Source: Bog-159 sp035499555
GTDB taxonomy: Bacteria; Acidobacteriota; Terriglobia; Bryobacterales; Bryobacteraceae
Assembly (NCBI GenBank): GCA_035499555.1
Contig: DATJYO010000073.1
Location: 1-64,000, forward strand
Reading direction: 5' to 3'
DNA: 64,000 bases
The translations under genes and the position numbers were made by a program. Below the pieces are notes generated by a model, which was not told where the DNA came from, made no database searches, and saw only the letters and a program-made list of their open reading frames with translations. Shown here piece after piece: positions 25,114 through 32,825 of the stretch. Every line of letters starts with the position of its first letter. The stretch's first letter is position 1.

Positions 25114-27027
25114 CTACTTGTAGCTCCGTTGGCTGGGATGCACGTAATCGAAATGCAGGGGCTCTTTGTGCAGCGCCGGCGGCTGTCCGTCGCCCCCATA
25201 CTCCCAGGCCGCCGCGTAAGCGTACGCCTCGTCGTTGCGCAAAGCCTCGCCGTCCGCCGTTTGATATTCCTCGCGGAAGTGGCCGCCGCAGGATTCGTTG
25301 CGGTCCAGCGCGTCCCGGCACATCAGCTCCGCCAACTCGAAGAAATCGGCCACCCGCCCGGCCTTCTCGAGCGACTGGTTCAGATCCTGGCCCGAACCCA
25401 ATACGCGCACGTCCCGCCAGAACTCCTGCCGCAGCGCCGGAATCTCCGCCAGCGCATGGCGCAGGCCTTCCGCCGTGCGTCCCATGCCGCAGTATTCCCA
25501 CACCAGCTTGCCCAGGTCGCGATGGAAGGAATCCACCGATCGCGTGCCTTTGGTGTCCAGCAATCGCTTGGTCAGGCAGGCTACCTGCTGCTCCGCTTCC
25601 CGGAAAGCCGCGTGGCTGGTGTCCGCCTTCGACCGCGGCGCCGTGGCCAAATAATCTCCGATGGTGTACGGCAGCACGAAGTAGCCGTCCGCCAGGCCCT
25701 GCATCAGCGCGCTGGCTCCCAGGCGGTTGGCCCCGTGATCGGAAAAGTTCGCTTCGCCGATCACGAACAGGCCCGGAATCGTGCTCATCAGGTTGTAATC
25801 CACCCACAGCCCGCCCATGGTGTAGTGAATCGCCGGGTAGATCCGCATGGGCACCTGGTACGGATCCTCGCCCGTGATGCGTTCGTACATGTCGAACAGG
25901 TTGCCGTAGCGCTCTCTGATCACGTGCTGGCCCAGCCGCTGGATCGCGTCGCGAAAATCCAGGTACACGCCCAGGCCCGACTCGCCCACCCCGCGCCCCT
26001 CGTCGCAAACCGCCTTGGCGTTGCGCGATGCCACATCGCGCGGCACCAGGTTGCCGAAGCTCGGATAACGCCGTTCCAGGTAATAGTCGCGTTCCGCTTC
26101 GGGGATCTGGTTCGGCGGACGCTTGTCGCCTTTCTGCAGCGGCACCCAGATCCGGCCGTCGTTGCGCAGCGACTCGCTCATCAGGGTCAGCTTCGATTGA
26201 TACTCCCCGCTCACCGGGATGCAGGTCGGATGAATCTGGGTGAAACACGGATTGGCGAAATACGCGCCCTTCTTGTAGGCCCGCCAGATGGCCGTTGCGT
26301 TACAGCCCTTGGCGTTGGTCGAAAGGTAATAGACGTTGCCGTATCCGCCCGTGCCCAGCACCACCGCGTCGCCCGCGTACGACTCCACCTTGCCGGTCAA
26401 CAGGTCGCGCGTCACGATGCCGCGCGCCCGCCCGTCGATCACCACCAGATCCAGCATTTCGTGCCGGGGAAACATGGTCACCTGGCCCGCCCCGATCTGC
26501 CGTTCGAGCGCCTGGTAGGCGCCCAGCAGCAACTGCTGGCCGGTCTGGCCGCGCGCGTAAAACGTCCGCGAAACCTGCGCTCCGCCGAACGACCGGTTGT
26601 CCAGCAGCCCGCCGTATTCCCGCGCGAACGGAACCCCCTGCGCCACGCATTGATCGATGATGTTGACGCTGATCTGCGCCAGCCGGTAAACGTTGGCCTC
26701 CCGCGACCGGAAGTCGCCGCCCTTCACCGTGTCGTAAAACAGCCGGTACACGCTGTCGCCGTCGTTGTGATAGTTCTTGGCGGCGTTGATGCCGCCCTGC
26801 GCGGCGATCGAGTGCGCCCGCCGCGGCGAATCCTGGTAGCAGAAGCACTGCACGTTGTATCCGAGCTCGCCCAAGGTGGCCGCCGCGCTGCCGCCGGCCA
26901 GCCCCGAGCCTACCACGATGATGTTGTACTTCCGCTTGTTCGCCGGATTCACCAGCTTCAGATTGAATTTGTGATTCTCCCACAAGGTCTCGATCGGGCC
27001 GGCGGGGATTTTGGCATCCAGTTCCAT
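25114..27027 (-). CDS. sdhA: Succinate dehydrogenase/fumarate reductase flavoprotein subunit
   Basis: 637 residues. The FAD-binding Rossmann loop is VVGSGLAGGSAAATLGELG. The HSIAAQGGINAAK segment holds the FAD-attachment His. IHPTCIPVSGEY belongs to the dicarboxylate site and NRLGASALMQGLADG to the second FAD contact. Succinate is oxidised to fumarate at this subunit. It sits 10 bases from sdhC and directly before sdhB. Its length and the type of SdhC beside it fit the Bacillus/Wolinella class of complex II. Confidence 0.97.
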   Translation of the reverse strand: MELDAKIPAGPIETLWENHKFNLKLVNPANKRKYNIIVVGSGLAGGSAAATLGELGYNVQCFCYQDSPRRAHSIAAQGGINAAKNYHNDGDSVYRLFYDTVKGGDFRSREANVYRLAQISVNIIDQCVAQGVPFAREYGGLLDNRSFGGAQVSRTFYARGQTGQQLLLGAYQALERQIGAGQVTMFPRHEMLDLVVIDGRARGIVTRDLLTGKVESYAGDAVVLGTGGYGNVYYLSTNAKGCNATAIWRAYKKGAYFANPCFTQIHPTCIPVSGEYQSKLTLMSESLRNDGRIWVPLQKGDKRPPNQIPEAERDYYLERRYPSFGNLVPRDVASRNAKAVCDEGRGVGESGLGVYLDFRDAIQRLGQHVIRERYGNLFDMYERITGEDPYQVPMRIYPAIHYTMGGLWVDYNLMSTIPGLFVIGEANFSDHGANRLGASALMQGLADGYFVLPYTIGDYLATAPRSKADTSHAAFREAEQQVACLTKRLLDTKGTRSVDSFHRDLGKLVWEYCGMGRTAEGLRHALAEIPALRQEFWRDVRVLGSGQDLNQSLEKAGRVADFFELAELMCRDALDRNESCGGHFREEYQTADGEALRNDEAYAYAAAWEYGGDGQPPALHKEPLHFDYVHPSQRSYK

Positions 27028-27037
27028 TTGCGCTCCT

Positions 27038-27724
27038 CTATCGCGTCAGTACGCCCAACATCACCGAGACTGGGATGGAGATGTTGCCGATCGCCACGAA
27101 CCAGGCGAAGGCGGCTGCGAATTTCTTCAGAATCGGGGTGTACCGCGGGTGATTGATCCCCAGCGATTGAAACATGCTCCACAACCCGTGATAGAGATGC
27201 AGGCACAGCAGCGCCATGGCGACAATGTAAAAGATGGCGATGGCCGGGTGTTCGAATCCGCTGATCACGTTGGCCCGCACGTTCAGCTCCTCGATCGGCA
27301 CGATGCTGCCGGTGGTGAGATGCAGCACGTGGAAGACCACGAACGCAGCGATGATGGGACCGCTCCAGATCATGGTGCGCGCCGCGTAGCTGGTGGGCAC
27401 GTCGTCTTTTTTCACGTAACCCTGGGGACGCGCCCTCTGCTTGAGCAGCCATAACTGGACCGATACCGTGATGTGCAGCACCACGGACGCCAGCAGCAGC
27501 GTGCGCACGACCCATAGCAGGACCCCGTGCGAGTGCAGAAACCGGGCGTAGTTGTTGATCTGGTCGTGATCCGGCGAGTAGATCTGCAGATTGCCGATCA
27601 GATGCCCTAGCACGTACCCGAACAGGATCACGCCGGTGACGGCCATTACCGCTTTTTTGCCGATGCTGGCTTGATAGAAGCCAATAGCGCGATGCAGTGG
27701 ATTAGTTGCAGCGACAGCACTCAT
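27038..27724 (-). CDS. sdhC: Succinate dehydrogenase cytochrome b subunit
   Basis: 228 residues from the ATG at 27724; a TTG four codons earlier is the only other option. Five hydrophobic segments fit the single-subunit, five-helix, dihaem type (AVMAVTGVILFGYVLGHLIG as the first, WVVRTLLLASVVLHITVSVQ as the second, then AAFVVFHVLHLTTG, AIFYIVAMALLCLHLYHGLW and a last helix). His residues in helices 1, 2, 3 and 4 are candidates for haem ligands. It anchors SdhAB in the membrane and passes electrons to menaquinone. There is no separate sdhD, as expected for this class. Confidence 0.93.
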   Translation of the reverse strand: MSAVAATNPLHRAIGFYQASIGKKAVMAVTGVILFGYVLGHLIGNLQIYSPDHDQINNYARFLHSHGVLLWVVRTLLLASVVLHITVSVQLWLLKQRARPQGYVKKDDVPTSYAARTMIWSGPIIAAFVVFHVLHLTTGSIVPIEELNVRANVISGFEHPAIAIFYIVAMALLCLHLYHGLWSMFQSLGINHPRYTPILKKFAAAFAWFVAIGNISIPVSVMLGVLTR

Positions 27725-27810
27725 GGAAATGTCCAAGACGTTGGAACATTTCAGTATACTCGGATGCGCTTTGCGGCGGGCCTGGCAGGCTGCGGCTGTG
27801 GCCGCCCGCC

Positions 27811-28518
27811 CTACCTCGATTTATGCCGGGCTCGCCCCACGAGTAACGCCCCGCCGATCAACAGCAGGCCCAGCGTGCCGGGCTCCGGCACGCGGGCGCT
27901 GGCGTGCCGGCAATCCACCTCCGTCACCCGCGCGCCCTGACTTTGCCAGCCGCTGATGAGCGACGCCGAAAAATCGTTGCCGATCGTCGATCCCGGATAA
28001 CCCAACGTCAGGGTGTCCCCGATGTTGCGCAGTTCGATCACCGGGTCGCCCGACGCGAACAGTTCCGCCGCCTGCGCCGGCGTCAGAGTCACAGCCGCCG
28101 AAAGCACGTCGATTGGACCCGCATACGAGCCGCCGCTGCGTGCTCCCGGAGTGAGCACCAGCGTGCCCGTCCCCAATCCCAGGCGAGTGGCGTCGGCGTC
28201 CGTCAGCGGCAGCGAAAACGATCCGTCGGCCGATTCCAGAGTCGCGCTGAAAAGCCAGCCCGCCAGGTACCCCTGCGACGTGCCCGGAATCGGCGTCACC
28301 GGACCGCCCAGCGGCAGGCTGCCGATCACCATCTCGATCTCGTTCGGGTAAGATGGATGGCATCCGCCATCCGGGTCTGCGATATGGAACACCAGGCTGT
28401 CCCCGTTGTTCAGCGTGACCTCCGCACTGCCGGTCACATTCACCAGGCTGGCCATTGCCGGCGGGATCATGAGACAGGGCCATGCCCAGACTAACAACCG
28501 CATCATCGAATTTTTCAT
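27811..28518 (-). CDS. PEP-CTERM-anchored exported protein
   Basis: 235 residues from the ATG at 28518. A signal peptide is followed by a beta-rich domain of about 190 residues with two Cys (at GGCHPSY and VDCRHAS). It ends with the PEP-CTERM sorting signal VPEPGTLGLLLIGGALLVG and a basic RARHKSR tail. In other bacteria an exosortase recognises and cuts this tail, linking the protein to extracellular matrix production. No exosortase gene is in the window. Function of the mature domain unknown. Confidence 0.88.
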   Translation of the reverse strand: MKNSMMRLLVWAWPCLMIPPAMASLVNVTGSAEVTLNNGDSLVFHIADPDGGCHPSYPNEIEMVIGSLPLGGPVTPIPGTSQGYLAGWLFSATLESADGSFSLPLTDADATRLGLGTGTLVLTPGARSGGSYAGPIDVLSAAVTLTPAQAAELFASGDPVIELRNIGDTLTLGYPGSTIGNDFSASLISGWQSQGARVTEVDCRHASARVPEPGTLGLLLIGGALLVGRARHKSR

Positions 28519-28661
28519 GGCTTTCAATTGAGATTCTAGGGTGCGGCCTATTGCAAAGGACCGGGAAGGATGTACCGGTACGGCGCGCGTTCGTAACGGT
28601 ACAGCCAGCCGCGCCGCAACCTCGCCGGAACGCCTGCCATCTCATATTCAAAGGAGATTTC

Positions 28662-29753
28662 TTGCGTCGCATCCCGCTCGTTGCCATGCTCATCACGGCC
28701 GCCTTGGGCGCCGCCGAAACGCATCCCATCCTGCCCATTGGGTCGCCCGCGCCGGATTTCGCGCTGCCGGGCGTCGACGGCCGCATCCACCGCCTCGCCG
28801 ATTACGCCGCCAGCCCCATCCTGGCGATCGTCTTCACCTGTAATCACTGTCCCATCGCGCAGCAATACGAGCAGCGCATTGAGCGTCTGTACCTCGACTA
28901 CCGCGGCAAAGGCGTAGCCGTGGTCGCCATCCAACCGAACGCCCCCGAAGCCCTGCGCGTCGACGAATTGGATTCCTCCGATCTGTCCGACACGCTGGCC
29001 GAAATGAAGATCCGCGCCGCCTACAAGCATCTGACTTATCCGTATCTCTACGATGGCGACACTCAGTCGGTGGCGCGCGCCTACGGTCCGCAGGCTACCC
29101 CGCACGTCTTCATCTTCGATCGCGGCCGGCAGCTCCGTTACCAGGGCCGTTTCGACGGCAGTTATCGCGAAGAACTCGCCAAAACGCACGACGCGCGCGA
29201 CGCCATCGACGCGCTGTTGGCCGGCAAGCCCATCGCCATCACCCACACTCCCGTCTTCGGCTGCGCCACCAAGTGGAAAGAAAAGGAGGCCGACCGCCTG
29301 GCCGCGCTGCACAAGCTCGAGGAGCAGCCCATCACGGTCCAAACTGTCGCGGTGAAGGATCTCGCGGCTCTGCGCGCTAACCCGGCGCATAAGTTGACGC
29401 TAATCAGTTACTGGAGCCCGCGGTGCGCCGCCTGCCTGGCGCAGTTTGCCGACATACAGACCACTTACCGCATGTACGGCGTACGCGGTCTGGATCTGGT
29501 CACGGTCGCCGCCGGCGCGCACGATGCCGTCCAGGATATGCTCGAGCGCCAGCACGCCACCAGCCGCAACCTGTACCTGGCCGCCGCCCCGGATTGGGAT
29601 CTCGCACAGCCCGACACGGTGCTGATGTTGCCGGGCGGCCGGGTCGTATTCCACAAGTCCGGCAAGCTCGACATGCTGGCGCTGCGCCGGACCATTCTGG
29701 CCAACTTCGATTGGGAATACGAAGGCTTCAGCCGCTACTGGTCACAACCCTGA
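28662..29753 (+). CDS. Two-domain thioredoxin-fold protein (redoxin family)
   Basis: 363 residues from a TTG placed seven bases after AAAGGAG, which supports this start. A signal peptide (VAMLITAALGAAETHP) is followed by an AhpC/TSA-like domain with FTCNHCPIAQQYEQRIE, where the CxxC is the redox pair, at about residues 55-65. A second thioredoxin-like domain from about 235 has SYWSPRCAACLAQF, a CxxC in the usual place. Such proteins exchange disulfides or reduce peroxides outside the cytoplasm. Tandem domains of this sort suggest intramolecular electron passage, which is inference. It stands alone. Confidence 0.85.
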   Translation: MRRIPLVAMLITAALGAAETHPILPIGSPAPDFALPGVDGRIHRLADYAASPILAIVFTCNHCPIAQQYEQRIERLYLDYRGKGVAVVAIQPNAPEALRVDELDSSDLSDTLAEMKIRAAYKHLTYPYLYDGDTQSVARAYGPQATPHVFIFDRGRQLRYQGRFDGSYREELAKTHDARDAIDALLAGKPIAITHTPVFGCATKWKEKEADRLAALHKLEEQPITVQTVAVKDLAALRANPAHKLTLISYWSPRCAACLAQFADIQTTYRMYGVRGLDLVTVAAGAHDAVQDMLERQHATSRNLYLAAAPDWDLAQPDTVLMLPGGRVVFHKSGKLDMLALRRTILANFDWEYEGFSRYWSQP

Positions 29754-29778
29754 CGCTAAGCGGCTGCCTGTTCCGCTG

Positions 29779-32538
29779 TTACTCAGCGCGCAGGGCGTTC
29801 ATGGGGTCAACACTCGCTGCCCGCCAGGCGGGGATAAGGGCCGCGCTGGAGGCCACGGCAGCGAGCAACAAGAGCACGAAAACGATGCTCACGGGATCCA
29901 CGCGTTGGACGCCGAACAGCATCGCGGCGATCCACCGGCTTGCCGCCCATATCGCGCCGACGCCCACTGCCATTCCGAAGATTACCGCCGCCAGCACCTG
30001 GCCGAGGATCAGCCGCAGAATCTGTCCCCGCCGTGCTCCGAGCGCCATGCGCAGTCCGAATTCAGACGTCCGCCGGGATGTGGCATAGGCCGTGACGCCG
30101 TTGAGTCCGATCGCCGCCAGCACCAGCGCGAACAGCCCGAACAGGGTCAGGAGCATCGCATAGAGCCGCTCCTCGTAGAGGCTGTCTTCGATCAGCCGTC
30201 GTTGGGTCTTGACATCCGTCATGTTGAGGTCGCGATTCACGCGCGCGATCGCCTGCCGCACCGGTCCAGCCATGGCCGCCGGATCGCCCGCGGTCCGCGC
30301 CGCGAAGGCCATTCCCGTCCGCAGCCTGTGATCCTGCGCGTAGGGTACGAACACCGTGGGCGGCGGCGCTGTCCGCAGACTGTCGTACTTGGCGTCGCGC
30401 GCCACGCCGGCCACTTGCACCGGCCACGGCGCCTTGCCATCATCCCGCCACAACATCTGCCCGATTGCCGTCCGCTTGCCGAACAGCCGGCGCGCGGCGG
30501 TCTGATTCAGCACCACTACATCGGGTGCGGTCGCGGTGTCCTGGCGCATAAGAGCGCGGCCTTCGACTATCGGTATTCCCATCGTCTGGAAGAATTCGGG
30601 ACTAACGGTGTTCATCCACAGATTGATCCGCCGGCCGTTCTCGATATCCGGCGACGATAGCTCCGTGCCGTCATCCCCGCCGCCAATGAGCGGTTGCGAC
30701 AGCGACGCCGCGGAAACAACACCGGGCACCGCGCGGATCGATTCCAATACGCGATCGTAGAGCGGCCCGGCCTGCGCCGCCCGATAGCCCAACTCTCCGG
30801 CATCCAGGCGGAACGTCAGAATGTGGTCGCGCGCGAATCCGGTATCGATGCGCGCGAGATTGTCGAGAGTGCGAAGCAGCATCCCGGCGCCCGCCAGAAG
30901 CACCACCGAGAGGGCGACCTGCAGGGCGATCAGCCCCCGCCCCATGGCTGCCCCTGGCCCTCGCGCGGAGCGCCGCGCGCCCGCCACCGGGCCCCCCTGC
31001 TTCAGATTCGGCGCAATCTCGGCGCGGCTGGCCTTGAGCGCCGGCACCAGTCCGAACAACACAGCGCTGGCCGCCGAGACCAGGGTAGTGAACGCCAGAA
31101 CCGTCAGGTCGGGAGCGAGATCCAGCGCCACCCTGGTGGAGCTGCGGGTCAACTGCGCGGCGATGAACCGCGAGCCGGCCGCCGCCAGCAGCAGTCCCAC
31201 ACTCGCGCCGAGGGTGGCCAGCAGGAAGCTCTCGGTCAGCAATTGCCGCACGATGCGCACGCGGCCCGCGCCAAGCGAAAGCCGCACCGCTACCTCCCGG
31301 AGCCGGGCGGAAGAGCGCGCGAGCTGGAGATTAGCCACGTTGACACACGCAAGCAGCAGCACCAGGGCGACTATGCCCATGAGCATCAGCAGCGGGCGCC
31401 GGATGCTATCGCGCAGTTGCGCCAGCCCCTTGCTGCCGTCCAACAGGATGACTCGCGGATTGCGCGCCTGCTGGAGCGAGGGTACGCCGGATTCCGCGAG
31501 GGTGCCGCGGAAGATGGCCGTCAGCCTCGCCGCGGCGGCCTCGGTGGTCACGCCGGCATGCTTCCGTGCGAAAATCTGAACCCATGAAAAGTCGGGTGCG
31601 GTCTTCGCCTTGCCGATGCGAAGTGCCTGCGGCATCACCGCTTCCACTGCGTCTAAGGGCAGGAAGAGGTCGGTGGGGCCGCCCCAGCCTGCGGAAGCCA
31701 CGCCGTGAAATCCCGCGGCCGACACGCCCACGACCGTCACTGGCACGCCGTCCACACGCAGCACTTTGCCGAGGATCGATGCATCGCCCCGCAACTCATG
31801 CTGCCAGAAGTCGTACGTGACCACGGCCGCGGTTGCGGCGTTCCGGTCGTCCTCCTCGGTCAACGGGCGTCCGAGTGCCGCTCCGGCCCGGATTGCCCGG
31901 AAGAAGTTCCCGGTAACGAAGGTGCAGTGTGCGGACCACGCGGTGGCGCCGTCGCTGACGCCGGCCGTACCCGGGTAGAATCCGAACACATCCAGCACGC
32001 CGGAGGTCGCAGCGCCGAAATGCCGCAGAGCCGTCAAGGTAAACGTGCTGTTCAGCCATTGACCGGAAGCCGGGTCCTGGCGGTTGACACTGTTCTGCGT
32101 GGTCATTCCCACCTGCCCATCCGCCTTCCAGTAAGCAACCACGAGCTGCTGCGGATCGCTCACTGGCAGCGTGCGCAGGAGGACGGCGTTCACGACCGTG
32201 AAGATAGAAGTTGTGGCGCCGATTCCCAGCGCAAGTGAAAGAACGACTACCGCGGTGAATCCGGGCATGCCGCACAGAATGCGGACGGCGTAACGCAGAT
32301 CGCGCACCAGGGATTCGATGAGCGCAGTGCCGCGCGCGTCACGGCACCTCTCTTTGAGCTGTTCCGTGCCGCCGAAATCCAGGTTGACGCGCCGCCGCGC
32401 CTCCTCGCGCGAGAAGCCGGCGCGTTCCATCTTCTCCGTCTCTCGCTCGACGCAAAACCGGAGTTCGTCTTCCAGTTCGCGCTCCATCTGGGTGTGCCGC
32501 ACAACCGCGCGCAGCCGGTACAGAAGATCGCGGATCAC
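29779..32538 (-). CDS. ADOP-family permease (MacB/FtsX type), with prefix domain
   Basis: 919 residues from a GTG with a good GGAG upstream. A PadR-linked prefix domain at 1-75 (ELEDELRFCVERETEKMERAG) precedes the permease. The MacB-type core reads LALGIGATTSIFTVVNAVLL, a periplasmic domain follows, then three helices with VALVLLLACVNVANLQLARS. The second half repeats the plan and ends with three more helices and WRAASVDPMNALRAE. ADOP proteins are large permeases found mainly in Acidobacteria, without a dedicated ATPase gene; the energy source and substrate are unknown. It diverges from another permease across a nested palindrome, with what looks like the tail of a padR gene between. Confidence 0.92.
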   Translation of the reverse strand: MIRDLLYRLRAVVRHTQMERELEDELRFCVERETEKMERAGFSREEARRRVNLDFGGTEQLKERCRDARGTALIESLVRDLRYAVRILCGMPGFTAVVVLSLALGIGATTSIFTVVNAVLLRTLPVSDPQQLVVAYWKADGQVGMTTQNSVNRQDPASGQWLNSTFTLTALRHFGAATSGVLDVFGFYPGTAGVSDGATAWSAHCTFVTGNFFRAIRAGAALGRPLTEEDDRNAATAAVVTYDFWQHELRGDASILGKVLRVDGVPVTVVGVSAAGFHGVASAGWGGPTDLFLPLDAVEAVMPQALRIGKAKTAPDFSWVQIFARKHAGVTTEAAAARLTAIFRGTLAESGVPSLQQARNPRVILLDGSKGLAQLRDSIRRPLLMLMGIVALVLLLACVNVANLQLARSSARLREVAVRLSLGAGRVRIVRQLLTESFLLATLGASVGLLLAAAGSRFIAAQLTRSSTRVALDLAPDLTVLAFTTLVSAASAVLFGLVPALKASRAEIAPNLKQGGPVAGARRSARGPGAAMGRGLIALQVALSVVLLAGAGMLLRTLDNLARIDTGFARDHILTFRLDAGELGYRAAQAGPLYDRVLESIRAVPGVVSAASLSQPLIGGGDDGTELSSPDIENGRRINLWMNTVSPEFFQTMGIPIVEGRALMRQDTATAPDVVVLNQTAARRLFGKRTAIGQMLWRDDGKAPWPVQVAGVARDAKYDSLRTAPPPTVFVPYAQDHRLRTGMAFAARTAGDPAAMAGPVRQAIARVNRDLNMTDVKTQRRLIEDSLYEERLYAMLLTLFGLFALVLAAIGLNGVTAYATSRRTSEFGLRMALGARRGQILRLILGQVLAAVIFGMAVGVGAIWAASRWIAAMLFGVQRVDPVSIVFVLLLLAAVASSAALIPAWRAASVDPMNALRAE

Positions 32539-32548
32539 GGTTTCTCCT

Positions 32549-32632
32549 TCAGGTGGTCTCGCGCACCCCGCCCACGCCCGCCACCGGCGTGCGCCAGCTA
32601 CGGATCTCCTGCGCGAGTCGCTCGGTTGGCAT
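32549..32632 (-). pseudogene. Possible remnant of a padR gene
   Basis: A 27-codon minus-strand frame (ATG 32632, TGA 32549) reads TERLAQEIRSWRTPVAGVGG and ends in RETT. It resembles the last helix of the intact PadR of this window (RKQLTVETRKYAKLTLAIAR) in length, charge pattern and position of aromatic residues. It sits exactly where padR normally lies, 10 bases before an ADOP gene. Similarity is short, so an unrelated small ORF is possible. Confidence 0.35.
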
Positions 32633-32647
32633 ATGGGCTACCCTGCT

Positions 32648-32685
32648 ACTTCTACAAAGGAGTTTACACCTCCTGATGTAGAAGT
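32648..32685. promoter_or_regulatory. Nested inverted repeat, candidate PadR-type operator
   Basis: A perfect 9-base inverted repeat (ACTTCTACA and TGTAGAAGT) encloses a second one, GGAG and CTCC, around TTTACAC. PadR-family regulators commonly bind palindromes with TACA/TGTA elements. It lies 16 bases upstream of the padR-like remnant and in the 287-base gap between two divergent permease genes, so it could control both. Protein binding is inferred. Confidence 0.5.
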
Positions 32686-32825
32686 GCAAGGGGAAAACGG
32701 CGTCCGCGACCTCGTCCCGCAGCGAGGGCCGCGGTTCCGGCACGTTCCCCGCCTGGGTTCCCCGGGGACACTCTGTTGCCTTAACGTTGTGGAACTATCC
32801 CAAGTCCCGGCTCGTAATACCCTGC

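Noticed and set aside
24889..27156. A 755-codon plus-strand frame over sdhA
   Set aside because: Arg/His/Val-rich and without any motif; it is the antisense shadow of sdhA.
32549..32743. A 64-codon minus-strand ORF spanning the nested palindrome
   Set aside because: Its first 37 codons pass through the palindrome and look random. Only the last 27 resemble PadR, so I annotate those alone as a remnant.
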